Origin: Deltaproteobacteria bacterium
GTDB taxonomy: Bacteria; JAGRBM01; JAHCIT01
Length of the DNA stretch: 64,000 bases
Direction of reading: 5' to 3'
Assembly: GCA_026129095.1 (NCBI GenBank)
Contig: JAHCIT010000007.1
Coordinates: 155,940 to 219,939, forward strand
Under the pieces are notes generated by a model that made no database searches, was not told the DNA's origin, and saw only the letters and a program-made list of their open reading frames with translations. Of the stretch, positions 8,456-17,169 are shown in pieces. Position 1 is the first letter of the stretch. Each line of letters begins with the position of its first letter. Position numbers and translations under genes: made by a program.

Positions 8456-9667
8456 TTGAGAGTCCTTTCCGGCATGCGCCCCACCGGACTGCTGCATATC
8501 GGCCACTGGGAAGGCGTGCTCAAGAACTGGGTCGAACTCCAGAAGTCCGGTGCGGAATGCTTCTTTTTCTCGGCCGACTGGCACATGCTCACGACCGAGT
8601 ATGAAAATATCCATGAAGTCACTCCCATCGTACGCGAGAACGTTGCCGACTGGATCGCCTGTGGCGTCGATCCGTCAAAGTCGGTCATTTTCGTTCAATC
8701 GCGGATCAAGGAAACTGCCGAGCTGTTTCTCCTCCTTTCCATGATTACCGGCGTCTCCATGCTGGAGAACAATCCGACCTACAAGGAGCAGCTTGCCGAA
8801 CTGAACAGGTCGCGGGTATCGCCACCGCTTCTCCAGAAGGCACTGAAAGAACTGAAAGGGCGTAAGGTGGATGGCACACAGTGCGAAGCACTGGAGACAG
8901 ATCTCAAAAAGCTGTCCGAGGGCGAGTTTGTCCGCGAACTGGATGTGACCCACCGGATTCTGGACCGGGCGAAGCCGCTGCTTTCAGAAGAAACCTGGCA
9001 GCGAATTTACGAGGCGTCGGTGCCCAAGGACATCAAGACCGCCGGCTTCCTCCTCTACCCCGTGCTCCAGACAGCCGACATCATTCTCTACAAGGCCAAC
9101 GAGGTCCCCGTCGGGCAGGACCAGCTTCCTCATGTAGAGATCAGCCGCGAGATCACCCGCAAGTTCAACGCGCTCTACCCTGGCAAGGGCGGCAAGCCGG
9201 TTTTCCCGGAGCCGGTGGCAAAACTGACTCCTGTTCCAAAGCTGCTCGGTCTCGACGGCCGGAAGATGTCCAAGAGCTATGGAAACGCCGTGATGCTGTC
9301 GGATTCAGCCGACGAGGTGACGGCCAAGCTCAAGCCCATGAAAACAGACGAAAAGCGCCAGCGGCTCACCGATCCCGGCGAACCTAACGACTGCAACGTC
9401 TACTCCTGGCACGAGCTCTATTCGTCAAGGGACGAGTGCGCCACCGTCGCCGCCAACTGCCGTGGAGCCAGGTGGGGCTGCATGGACTGCAAGATGCTGC
9501 TCGCGGGAAACCTGAACCGCACACTCGAACCTGTCCGCCAGAAGCGGAAGGCCCTTCTGGACAACCCCGCCGTCATCGAGAAGATCATCGCAGACGGCTC
9601 GGAGAAAGCCGCCGACGTCGCCCGCTCCACACTGAAGGAAGTCCGCGAGGTGATGAAGATCGGGTGA
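8456..9667 (+). CDS. trpS: Tryptophanyl-tRNA synthetase
   Basis: Class Ic aminoacyl-tRNA synthetase charging tRNA-Trp. The N-terminus begins directly with the catalytic domain (MRPTGLLHIGHWEG contains HIGH), and the second signature is GRKMSKSYGN. At 403 residues it is longer than the E. coli enzyme. It has inserts, including a Cys-rich stretch near residues 320-345 (DECATVAANC, WGCMDCK). A TTG start is supported by AAAAGGAG about 9 bases upstream. It is the third gene of the rsmI cluster and converges on the sugar dehydrogenase gene. Confidence 0.96.
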   Translation: MRVLSGMRPTGLLHIGHWEGVLKNWVELQKSGAECFFFSADWHMLTTEYENIHEVTPIVRENVADWIACGVDPSKSVIFVQSRIKETAELFLLLSMITGVSMLENNPTYKEQLAELNRSRVSPPLLQKALKELKGRKVDGTQCEALETDLKKLSEGEFVRELDVTHRILDRAKPLLSEETWQRIYEASVPKDIKTAGFLLYPVLQTADIILYKANEVPVGQDQLPHVEISREITRKFNALYPGKGGKPVFPEPVAKLTPVPKLLGLDGRKMSKSYGNAVMLSDSADEVTAKLKPMKTDEKRQRLTDPGEPNDCNVYSWHELYSSRDECATVAANCRGARWGCMDCKMLLAGNLNRTLEPVRQKRKALLDNPAVIEKIIADGSEKAADVARSTLKEVREVMKIG

Positions 9668-9672
9668 GAGGG

Positions 9673-10986
9673 TTACAATGCCTCCACGGTTTTCACCTTG
9701 GGGAGCAGTGCGCCGATGGCTCCTCGGCAGTCGAGGATCAGCTTCAGGTTGCGGACGAGCAGCGGGTAGTTGAACTTCCGGTGAGCCGTCACCAGTACGG
9801 CGGCATCGAACCCCTTGAGGCGGGCCGGGGTGAGCGGCACGGACTTCAGGGTACGATCGCCCTCCGAAAACTCCGGAATATGCGGGTCGCTGTAACTGAC
9901 ATGCGCCCCTTCCAGTTCCAGCAGTTTCAGGATTTCGAGGCCGGGCGATTCACGGAGGTCATCCACGTCCGGCTTGTAGGCGAGGCCAAGTACAAGGATT
10001 TTCGCGCCATTTAGAGCCTTCCGTGACCGCCGTGACAGCATCCGTGCCGTCCGGTTCACCACGAAGCGCGGCATGTTGCCATTGATGTCGGTCGCTAGCT
10101 CGATGAAGCGGTTGTAGTGGCTGAACATCTTCGCCTTCCAGGCAAGATACACGGGATCGAGCGGAATGCAGTGGCCGCCGATGCCGGGCCCCGGATAAAA
10201 CGGCATGAAGCCGAAGGGCTTGGTTTTGGCCGCGTTCACCACGTTCCAGATATTGATATCCATCCGGTCGCACATGAGCATCAGCTCGTTCACAAGGCCG
10301 ATGTTCACCGCCCGGAAGGTATTTTCGAGCATCTTGACCATCTCGGCCTCGTCTGAGGACCCCACTGTCACCACCTGGTCCACGGCGCGCCGGTAAAGTG
10401 CCGCGGCGGCCAGCGTGCAGGCCGGCGTTGCGCCGCCCACAACCTTGGGCGTGTTGCGGATCTTCCAGACCTTGTTCCCCGGATCGACCCGCTCTGGAGA
10501 AAAGGCGACAAAAATGTCGCGCCCCACCTTGAAGCCAGCTGCCTCTACCGCCGGGACGATGATCTCCCGCGTGGTACCGGGATAGGTGGTGCTTTCCAGC
10601 ACGATCACCTGGCCCTTTGTCAGCAGCGGCACCAGCTTTTCAACAGCCCCCTGGATGTATGAAATATCGGGATCGCGGGATTTCCGGAGCGGCGTCGGCA
10701 CCGCGATGGAAATGCCATCACACCGGGCGAGATCCCGGTAGTCCGCCGACACCTCGAACCGCCCTGACTGGCGTGCCTCCCGGACTTCGCGGTCGGCGAC
10801 ATCCACTACCGTCGAACGTCCGGCGTTGATCCGCCTGACCTTGGCTGTATCCGTGTCAATACCGGTAACACGGCAGCCCCCGCGGACAAACTCCAGCGCA
10901 AGCGGCAAACCGACGTAGCCCAGGCCGATGACGCCCACCCGCGGGACGCCTTTCTCAAGCCGCCGGACCAGTTTCTTCCCCTGCAT
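9673..10986 (-). CDS. Nucleotide-sugar dehydrogenase (UDP-GlcNAc/ManNAc type)
   Basis: A 437-residue UDP-glucose/GDP-mannose dehydrogenase-family enzyme making UDP-uronic acids by two NAD-dependent oxidations. The N-terminal Rossmann motif is GLGYVGLPLA, the catalytic Cys lies in GIGGHCIPLDP, and LGLAYKPDVDDLRESP starts the C-terminal UDP-binding domain. The overall pattern is closer to the WbpA/TviB group acting on UDP-N-acetylhexosamines than to Ugd. It stands alone here without other polysaccharide genes. Substrate is inferred. Confidence 0.9.
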   Translation of the reverse strand: MQGKKLVRRLEKGVPRVGVIGLGYVGLPLALEFVRGGCRVTGIDTDTAKVRRINAGRSTVVDVADREVREARQSGRFEVSADYRDLARCDGISIAVPTPLRKSRDPDISYIQGAVEKLVPLLTKGQVIVLESTTYPGTTREIIVPAVEAAGFKVGRDIFVAFSPERVDPGNKVWKIRNTPKVVGGATPACTLAAAALYRRAVDQVVTVGSSDEAEMVKMLENTFRAVNIGLVNELMLMCDRMDINIWNVVNAAKTKPFGFMPFYPGPGIGGHCIPLDPVYLAWKAKMFSHYNRFIELATDINGNMPRFVVNRTARMLSRRSRKALNGAKILVLGLAYKPDVDDLRESPGLEILKLLELEGAHVSYSDPHIPEFSEGDRTLKSVPLTPARLKGFDAAVLVTAHRKFNYPLLVRNLKLILDCRGAIGALLPKVKTVEAL

Positions 10987-11104
10987 GGCTCCAGTGTAGC
11001 TGGACCGCGAAAGAAAGCGGAACGGCGGGAAAGGCAGGGCTTACCCGGCGGCCTGCCCTTCCCCTTCCAGTCACGTCAGGGACTTATCCGCTACGGGAGA
11101 TCCC

Positions 11105-11731
11105 CTACTTTTTCTCTTTTTTTGGCTCGATCACGCGGATCTTGTTGATAATGACGGGCTCAAGGGGCCGGTCGCCGGGGGCCGTTGGCTCGACCGAAAT
11201 CTTGTCGGTTGTAGCCTGGCTTGCCGGATCGGTACAATCACCGAAGATCGTATGGCGGTTGTTCAGCCACGGCGTCGCCTTCACCGTGATAAAGAACTGC
11301 GAGCCGTTGGTGCCGGGGCCGGAGTTCGCCATGGCAAGCAAACCCGGGCGGTCGAACGTAAGGTCCGGGCTGAACTCGTCCTCAAACCTGTAACCAGGCC
11401 CGCCAGTCCCGGTGCCGAGCGGATCGCCGCCCTGGATCATGAAGTCGCGGATCACGCGGTGGAAAAGCGTGCCCTCGTATAGGGATTTGCCTTTCACCGG
11501 CTTCTGGGTGCGTGGATCGGTCCATTCCTTCTTGCCGGTAGCGAGACCGATGAAGTTCTCGACCGTCTTGGGCGCCTGCTTGGGGAACAGATGACAGGTG
11601 ATCTTGCCCAGCCGGGTTTCAATCTCGACAGTGGGGCCGCCCGTGGGAAGCTTTTTCGATGTCTGGGCGAATGCCAGTTGGGGAACGATCACGGCAGCCG
11701 ACAAAGCAGCAGCAAGCAGTGTGTTTTTCAC
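11105..11731 (-). CDS. Exported cyclophilin-type peptidyl-prolyl isomerase
   Basis: A 208-residue periplasmic prolyl isomerase. It has a signal peptide ending in AFAQ after about 23 residues. The cyclophilin domain shows [15 protein letters not shown] (catalytic Arg and Phe region), [18 protein letters not shown] and the loop [12 protein letters not shown]. The GTG start is supported by GAGGT 8-10 bases upstream. The C-terminus ends in a Lys/Glu-rich tail. It is probably monocistronic. Confidence 0.94.
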   Translation of the reverse strand: MKNTLLAAALSAAVIVPQLAFAQTSKKLPTGGPTVEIETRLGKITCHLFPKQAPKTVENFIGLATGKKEWTDPRTQKPVKGKSLYEGTLFHRVIRDFMIQGGDPLGTGTGGPGYRFEDEFSPDLTFDRPGLLAMANSGPGTNGSQFFITVKATPWLNNRHTIFGDCTDPASQATTDKISVEPTAPGDRPLEPVIINKIRVIEPKKEKK

Positions 11732-11822
11732 CTTGAGTTACCTCTTTTCCTGAAAACGGGTTGTGCAGATTTTATAGGGCGAACCCTCGGGAGGAGGCAA
11801 CGGCCCGTCACCTTAAAAAGTA

Positions 11823-11853
11823 TTCAGGCCCGGCAATAACCGCCGGGCCTGAA
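11823..11853 (-). terminator. Hairpin terminator after the FecR gene
   Basis: TTCAGGCCCGGC pairs perfectly with GCCGGGCCTGAA (12 bp, 7-base loop). On the minus strand it is followed by TACTTTTT, 25 bases past the FecR-protein stop. Confidence 0.85.
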
Positions 11854-11878
11854 GCCTTGATCCACTGTCCAGCGGCAA

Positions 11879-12685
11879 TCAGGGACGGAACGGCACGTCG
11901 ATACGCACACGGGCCCGCCCGCGGCCACCGCCGGCAGGTTCCAGATCAATGCGCGGCTGGTCGCGGCTAAATACAACCATCAGGTTGAGGGCCCCGAACT
12001 CGCCGCCTTCGGCATCGCCACCGCCATCCGTGTCATCGGCACCCGGCAGATCGTCGCCGTCATCGCCACCGTTATTGGCCATCGTGGTGCTGTTGATGAG
12101 CGCCGCCAGTTCTTCGAGCGACGGCTCACGCGGCTCTGTCGGGGCGCCACCCTGCATGAACGAAATCTGTCCGCTCTGGAGTGTCACCTCACTGCCCGGA
12201 GGGCCGTAGGTACAAGGGCCTTCAACACAGGCCATGAACTCCGGGGTTCCAGTACCGACCACCTGGATCGAGCCACGCACACCTGCGACGGCCGTAGGGG
12301 TCTTGATCTTGAACGTGCTCTGGTAGTTGGCGGTGTACCGGGCCACGGCAGCGCGCACACGGCCCTGCATCAGCTCCATAAAGCTCTCGCGGCGGGCCGG
12401 AGCACGGGTAAATGTCTGCGTCCGGACGACCAGCTTGGAGTTGGGGGAGAGCGTAATCACGCTGTCATCGCTCAGCATGACCTTCACCCGGCCATCTGCG
12501 CCGGTCTGCAGGGTGTCTCCCTCCATCACCGGCTCATAGACACGCAGAGAGACCGGTTCGCCGCTTGCACGGGTAATCGTCACCTGGCCCGTGATTTGCG
12601 TCACCTTGCCAGCCTGATTTGCACTAGCGGAGGAAACCCACCCGGCCAGAATTACCATCGCAAGTCCACTGATCCATTTCTTCAT
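11879..12685 (-). CDS. Exported FecR-domain protein
   Basis: A 268-residue protein starting at MKKWISGLAMV with a cleavable signal peptide ending SASA-NQAG; AGGGAG lies 9 bases upstream of this ATG. Residues 25-150 are a FecR/DUF domain (GDTLQTGADGRVKVMLSDDS, TPTAVAGVRGSIQVVGTG). In this family the domain is usually periplasmic or surface-associated and not an anti-sigma partner when no sigma gene is near. Residues 190-240 carry an Asp/Gly-rich acidic stretch, and the C-terminus is Arg/Gly-rich. It lies 97 bases downstream of the TPR/beta-barrel gene with a shared terminator, so the two probably form an operon. Confidence 0.85.
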   Translation of the reverse strand: MKKWISGLAMVILAGWVSSASANQAGKVTQITGQVTITRASGEPVSLRVYEPVMEGDTLQTGADGRVKVMLSDDSVITLSPNSKLVVRTQTFTRAPARRESFMELMQGRVRAAVARYTANYQSTFKIKTPTAVAGVRGSIQVVGTGTPEFMACVEGPCTYGPPGSEVTLQSGQISFMQGGAPTEPREPSLEELAALINSTTMANNGGDDGDDLPGADDTDGGGDAEGGEFGALNLMVVFSRDQPRIDLEPAGGGRGRARVRIDVPFRP

Positions 12686-12782
12686 CGCTGTTACTCCCTG
12701 AAACATCCGGCCTCTAAAACCTCACCCAAAACAAACCGGAATACCCCTGATTTCAACTAGTTACCGCAAATCCACCTTGGGG

Positions 12783-14609
12783 TTACTCCCAGCGGACCCG
12801 GGCTCCGGCCCCAATCATCTGACGGTCATACTCAAACGACGCCAGCGACGAGGTACGCAATTCTAGCGCATAGTTCATATAGAATTCCGTAATTTCGCTC
12901 ACTTTAAATGCGATTTCCGGAGTCCAGGTAAACGAGAAATCCTTACGCTCGGAATCGACCGGACAAGGGCTGGTATTCGGCGGTCCACCTGCCAGTCCGC
13001 AGTAGGCCGCGTCCGAAGCACCGTGGACCGAATAGCTGAGGCGGGTGCCGTTGCGAAGCGCAATTTTCTTGGTGGGCAGGTACTGCGCGTTCGTGTTCCA
13101 GCGAAGTCCCAGATACGAATACTGCGACGACTTGGCATTCCGGTTGGCAAGCCCAAGGTCGGTCCCGGCCATCCAGGTCTTGGTTGCATAGGTGCCACCT
13201 GCACTCAGTCCCAGATTCATCGATTCGCGGTTATTGGGCGCAGCGCCATTATTGAGGAACGGAGCGATCTGCTCCGACGGGTAACGCTCCCATCCCATGG
13301 TGCCGCGCAGGTCGAATGTCCACTCCTGCATCCGCTTGTAGCCTGCCAGAACGAAATTGTGGCTGTGGCTGAAGGTACCGTACCGGATACCCCATTTGCG
13401 GGGTGTCGGGTCGTCGCCTGCGCTACCGATGACACCATCGCCATCGGTATCAGCCAGAGCGGTCTTGATGCCCATGTAACGGCCAAGACGGAACCACGTG
13501 TAGTCGTAGGCCAGTGTAACGCCCACTTCCTCATCCTTCGCGCCGGTCTCGAACGTTCCGTAAATAAGCGCGTTCGTAACACCCTGGTTATAGTCGGTGT
13601 TGTTCAAGTACGAGTTTTCGGCGTTGCTGAGCGACCCTGACAGCCGGAACTGGTCGCTGATCTTCGTTGTGATGTCCAGCCCCAGCGACAGTTCCAGCCG
13701 GTTATCGCCCTTCTTCTTCAGGAAGGTCGGGAGGAGTTCTCCATCCGGCGTAAGGCCGACGTTGGAATCGAACGACCATCCGACCGCCAGCGACGGGACC
13801 AGTTTGAAATCCTCATCGCCTTCGGCCTCGCCGCCGTCTATCCGGGCGATATATTTCTTCGCTTCCTTTCCGTGCGTGGAATCAGGAGCGCGGTCAACAA
13901 GGGCCTGGAAGCCGGTCCGCGCCTGGTCTTTTTCTTCCATCCGGTAGAACGAAAGGGCGCGGAAGTATTCAGAAGCGTTGCGATTGGTCCCGAGAGCTGC
14001 CGACTGCTCGAACCACTGGGTCGCATCCTTGTATTCGCCCTTCTGGAACTGGCAGATACCGATACCATACCGGGCCACGCCATCCGTCGGATCAGCATCA
14101 GCCCCCTTGCGGAATGCCGGCACCGCAAGGTCGCACTGTTCCTGCTTCAGGTAGGCGCTGCCCAGCGGCGTATAGTGGGCCTTGTAGTCCGGGTGTGATT
14201 CGGTAATTCCCGAGAGAACCTTTGCCGCATCGCGCGGCTTGTTCAGCGCATTCAGCGCCACGCCCTTCAGGCGGAGAAGTCCGGGCTCATCGGGTTTCAG
14301 CGCCAGTGCTTCCTCGACCAGCCGGAGAGCTTCCTTTGGATTGCCCTGGTCCAGTTCGATGATTGCCTTCTCGATAACAATCTCAGACTTGGTACCTTCA
14401 GCACCGCTGTAACTTGGGGCTTCTTCCGCTGGAGTGGCGTCAGCGGCATGTGCCTCCGCCTGTGCAGCTTCAGTGCTTTCAGCAGGTGCCTCTTCGGCGG
14501 CGGCCGGGGCATCCTGGGCCCCAGCCTGCCGAACCAAACCGGAAACGGGCAGAAGCCCTAACGCAATCGCAATCGCTCCCCGGCGAAAGTACAAGGAAAA
14601 CTGGTTCAT
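12783..14609 (-). CDS. TPR-repeat outer-membrane beta-barrel protein
   Basis: A 608-residue exported protein. The start at MNQFSLYFRRG is supported by GGGGAG and a signal peptide ending near QAGAQ; 15 upstream residues of the frame are unlikely. After an Ala/Glu-rich linker, residues about 60-260 hold tetratricopeptide repeats (ALRLVEEALALKPDEPGLLR, DGVARYGIGICQFQKGEYKD). From about 270 on, the sequence alternates polar and aromatic residues in strands and ends in a strand with the C-terminal motif GAGARVRWE, typical of an outer-membrane barrel. The layout resembles Slam-like or cellulose-synthase-type TPR-barrel exporters, but I cannot assign a substrate. Confidence 0.82.
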   Translation of the reverse strand: MNQFSLYFRRGAIAIALGLLPVSGLVRQAGAQDAPAAAEEAPAESTEAAQAEAHAADATPAEEAPSYSGAEGTKSEIVIEKAIIELDQGNPKEALRLVEEALALKPDEPGLLRLKGVALNALNKPRDAAKVLSGITESHPDYKAHYTPLGSAYLKQEQCDLAVPAFRKGADADPTDGVARYGIGICQFQKGEYKDATQWFEQSAALGTNRNASEYFRALSFYRMEEKDQARTGFQALVDRAPDSTHGKEAKKYIARIDGGEAEGDEDFKLVPSLAVGWSFDSNVGLTPDGELLPTFLKKKGDNRLELSLGLDITTKISDQFRLSGSLSNAENSYLNNTDYNQGVTNALIYGTFETGAKDEEVGVTLAYDYTWFRLGRYMGIKTALADTDGDGVIGSAGDDPTPRKWGIRYGTFSHSHNFVLAGYKRMQEWTFDLRGTMGWERYPSEQIAPFLNNGAAPNNRESMNLGLSAGGTYATKTWMAGTDLGLANRNAKSSQYSYLGLRWNTNAQYLPTKKIALRNGTRLSYSVHGASDAAYCGLAGGPPNTSPCPVDSERKDFSFTWTPEIAFKVSEITEFYMNYALELRTSSLASFEYDRQMIGAGARVRWE

Positions 14610-14713
14610 GCTATCCGCTCCCCGCGGCCCCTCCATGGACAGGCTGCCGGCCACCCGGCGGTTCGCCCATCCTCAAGAATCTAGATGTCCCTTGACACCC
14701 GTTCGTGGGGTCT

Positions 14714-14743
14714 AGGTTATTCATTCCTTCTTTCCTAGGTCAA
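14714..14743 (-). promoter_or_regulatory. Candidate promoter for the TPR/barrel - FecR operon
   Basis: On the minus strand TTGACC (14743-14738) and TAACCT (14719-14714) are 18 bases apart and lie about 105 bases before the TPR gene start. Confidence 0.3.
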
Positions 14744-14800
14744 TGCCGCACTACAAGGAAGTGATCCATAGCACCGAACGTCGAAAACTGCGAAAACGGC

Positions 14801-15502
14801 TCATATTTCGACCTTTATTTGCGTGCCGGGCCTGATCCCCGCGAGCGACACCTCCGCCCGGATGGCATAGACCTCCACCCCACGGCTGACAGCCTTCTTG
14901 AGACCTCTCGCATAAGCGGTGTCGATTTCATGTGCAGCCCTGACAAAGTCCGCATCCCCGCGATTCACCCAGTAGAGCATCGCCGCCCTTGTCCCCCTTG
15001 AGATAACTGCTGCCAGTTCCTCCAGATGCTTGAGCCCCCGCTCGGTAACAGCATCCGGAAACGCCGCCGATCCGTCACCGCCCGGCATGGTGACGTTTTT
15101 CACCTCAACATAAACGGTCCCCTTTTTGGGGTCTTCCAGCAGCAGATCCACTCGCGAGTTCTTTCCATACTTGACCTCCCGGCGAATCGTTGTGAAACCA
15201 GCGAGTTCCCTGATAACCCCGCCCGTGATCGCCTCCTCGGCAAGCCGGTTGGGACGCATCGTATTGGCACCGATCCAGAATTTTCCCGACTTCACCAGTT
15301 CGAGGGTGTATTTGAGCTTTCGTTCCGGATCCGCGTTGAACGTCAGGGCCACCGGCCAGCCCGGTTCGGCACACCCCTTCATCGAGCCGGAGTTCGGCAC
15401 ATGAGCCACTACTTTCTCGCCTGTTTCCAGCTCCACATCAGCCAGAAACCGTTTGTACCGCTTGATCAGTGTCCCCTTGATGAGGGGAGGATCGAACTTC
15501 AC
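14801..15502 (-). CDS. sfsA: SfsA family DNA/RNA nuclease
   Basis: A 233-residue SfsA homologue. Recognised by LIKRYKRFLADVELETGE at the N-terminus (OB-like domain), VAHVPNSGSMKGC, and a PD-(D/E)XK-like core with RVDLLLEDP followed by VYVEVKNVTM (E-x-K). Family members were first described as sugar-fermentation regulators and later as nucleases. The GTG start has AAGGTAAGA upstream. It is 39 bases downstream of queG on the same strand. Confidence 0.95.
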   Translation of the reverse strand: MKFDPPLIKGTLIKRYKRFLADVELETGEKVVAHVPNSGSMKGCAEPGWPVALTFNADPERKLKYTLELVKSGKFWIGANTMRPNRLAEEAITGGVIRELAGFTTIRREVKYGKNSRVDLLLEDPKKGTVYVEVKNVTMPGGDGSAAFPDAVTERGLKHLEELAAVISRGTRAAMLYWVNRGDADFVRAAHEIDTAYARGLKKAVSRGVEVYAIRAEVSLAGIRPGTQIKVEI

Positions 15503-15541
15503 AGATCTTACCTTTCTATGCGGCAGGATTTGGGAATGACT

Positions 15542-16645
15542 TTAGCGCCTGCTCAGCAACGCCTCCGCCTCATCCCGTACGCCGGCATCGGGGTCGCTGC
15601 GGAGCTTCTCGACTGTACTCATATCGCCCATCTGGCCGAGTGCCCAGACGGCCTGCCCCCGAATGAGCGGATCGGCATCGCCTGCCAGCATGCGGATCAG
15701 CGGCGCGAGGCCCTCCACTTTCTGGTTGCCCGCGACGACAAGTGCGTTCCGGCGCAATCCAGCCGGACCGGGGCGCGCAAGCGGTGTCGCATGGAAACGG
15801 GCCCGGAGTTCATCGTCACTGGCTGATAGAACCGATTCCAGGCTGATCACCGCATTCCGGTCATCCGGCGAAAAGGCGGGATCGGCCGAGCACGCTGTAT
15901 TGCGGTTATGCGGACAGACTTCCTGGCAAACGTCACAACCGAATATCCACGACCCGATGCCGGCCCTGAGGTCACGGGGCAAAGCTACACGGCTTTCGAT
16001 CGTCAGATAGGAAATACACCGGCGGGCATCGACCTCGCGCCGCTTGAAACTGATCGCCTGGGTGGGGCAGGCATCTATGCACAAGCGGCAGGAGCCGCAG
16101 GCATCTGTGCCCGGGATATCCGGTTCCAGCTCGCGGTCAACGATCATCCCTCCGAGCAGCAGCCAGCTTCCCATGTCCGGGTTGATGAGCAGCGTATGCC
16201 GGCCAGCCCATCCAAGCCCCGCCTCGGCAGCGTATTGCCGCTCCAGAAGCGGCCCGGAGTCGACGCACCGGTAGGTTTCCATACCCAGTTCATTGAGGGC
16301 GAACCGCTGGAGTTTCTTCAGCCGCTTGCCGACGATATTGTGGTAGTCGCGTCCCCAGGCGTAGCGTGCCACCTGGCCCATGCCCAACTGTGGAGATAGT
16401 GGCTCGCCGCGGGCATAGTTCACGGCAGCCATGAACACACTTCTGGCACCAGAAAGAAGACGTGCCGGGTCCAGACGGTCGGCTGCCCGTTGGGCCAGAT
16501 AGTCCATCGAACCGTGCAGGCCACGCTCAATCCAGGATGTGAAGGCTTCGGCACCCGGCACCGGTAAGACCGATGCACTACCCGTAATGGCGAAACCCAG
16601 GTCTGCCGCCCGCTCTTTCAGCAGCCTGCCCGGGTCTGGCTTCAC
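15542..16645 (-). CDS. queG: Epoxyqueuosine reductase
   Basis: Cobalamin-dependent iron-sulfur enzyme for the last step of queuosine synthesis on tRNA. The 367 residues carry the family DUF1730 domain (YARGEPLSPQLGMGQVARYAWGRDYH in part) and two [4Fe-4S] motifs, CGSCRLCIDACPTQAI and CDVCQEVCPHN. A C-terminal PBS/HEAT-like repeat is present (IRGQAVWALGQMGD). It starts at GTG. A terminator separates it from the upstream ferredoxin gene. Confidence 0.96.
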   Translation of the reverse strand: MKPDPGRLLKERAADLGFAITGSASVLPVPGAEAFTSWIERGLHGSMDYLAQRAADRLDPARLLSGARSVFMAAVNYARGEPLSPQLGMGQVARYAWGRDYHNIVGKRLKKLQRFALNELGMETYRCVDSGPLLERQYAAEAGLGWAGRHTLLINPDMGSWLLLGGMIVDRELEPDIPGTDACGSCRLCIDACPTQAISFKRREVDARRCISYLTIESRVALPRDLRAGIGSWIFGCDVCQEVCPHNRNTACSADPAFSPDDRNAVISLESVLSASDDELRARFHATPLARPGPAGLRRNALVVAGNQKVEGLAPLIRMLAGDADPLIRGQAVWALGQMGDMSTVEKLRSDPDAGVRDEAEALLSRR

Positions 16646-16680
16646 GGAATGTTCCGTCCGCCACGTCCAGACAGACGAAA

Positions 16681-16706
16681 AGCCCGCCCCCGGCGGGGAG
16701 CGGGCT
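16681..16706 (-). terminator. Hairpin terminator between ferredoxin and queG
   Basis: AGCCCGCCCC and GGGGAGCGGGCT pair in a stem with one bulged A. On the minus strand this is followed by TTTTCG. A second small hairpin (AGCCC/GGGCT, 16740-16753) lies directly after the ferredoxin stop. Confidence 0.7.
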
Positions 16707-16758
16707 CAACTGGCCAAGTGGCAGTAGCGAAATGCACAAAGCCCTGCCGGGCTGACAA

Positions 16759-16995
16759 CTACTTGTCGCCGTCGCAGCCGATTGCCTCGACCGGACAGCC
16801 TTCGAGGGCTTCCATACAGATGGCAATCTCGTCCTCGTTCGTCGGCTGCTTCATCACAAAGCTGTAACCGCCGCCTTCAGGCGACGAGAAAAAATCAGGG
16901 GCCGTCTGGTTGCAGGCGTTGCAGTCAATGCATTCCTTATCCACATAAAACTGGCCGGAGACGTTATCTTCGTACTTGTTACCTTTGTCTGCCAT
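16759..16995 (-). CDS. Small [4Fe-4S] ferredoxin
   Basis: A 78-residue electron carrier. Cluster ligands are predicted to be C22, C25, C28 (CIDCNACNQTAP) and C67 (GCPVEAI). C60 and C74 are extra. The fourth Cys of the classic CxxCxxCxxxC is absent, as in single-cluster ferredoxins of the Desulfovibrio type. The start MADKGNKYE is chosen because AGGAG lies about 10 bases upstream and the protein then matches family length; the frame stays open further upstream without likely use. Redox partner unknown. Confidence 0.9.
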   Translation of the reverse strand: MADKGNKYEDNVSGQFYVDKECIDCNACNQTAPDFFSSPEGGGYSFVMKQPTNEDEIAICMEALEGCPVEAIGCDGDK

Positions 16996-17169
16996 CTGGT
17001 GATTGCTCCTGTGCTCCCGGCCCACTTGCGGTTGGCCGTCCTGATTTCGGGACGGGCCGCCGGATGCGGGCGCAATATGCACTCCCGAACCAAACCAAAT
17101 CAAGGGGGAATTGAGATACCCCTTTACAAGGCAAGCAGGCCGGAGAAAGGCCGTTCACCAGCAAACCGG

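Noticed and set aside
11879..12685. FecR as anti-sigma/iron sensor
   Set aside because: No ECF sigma or TonB receptor gene is near and the protein has a signal peptide, so only the domain name is used.
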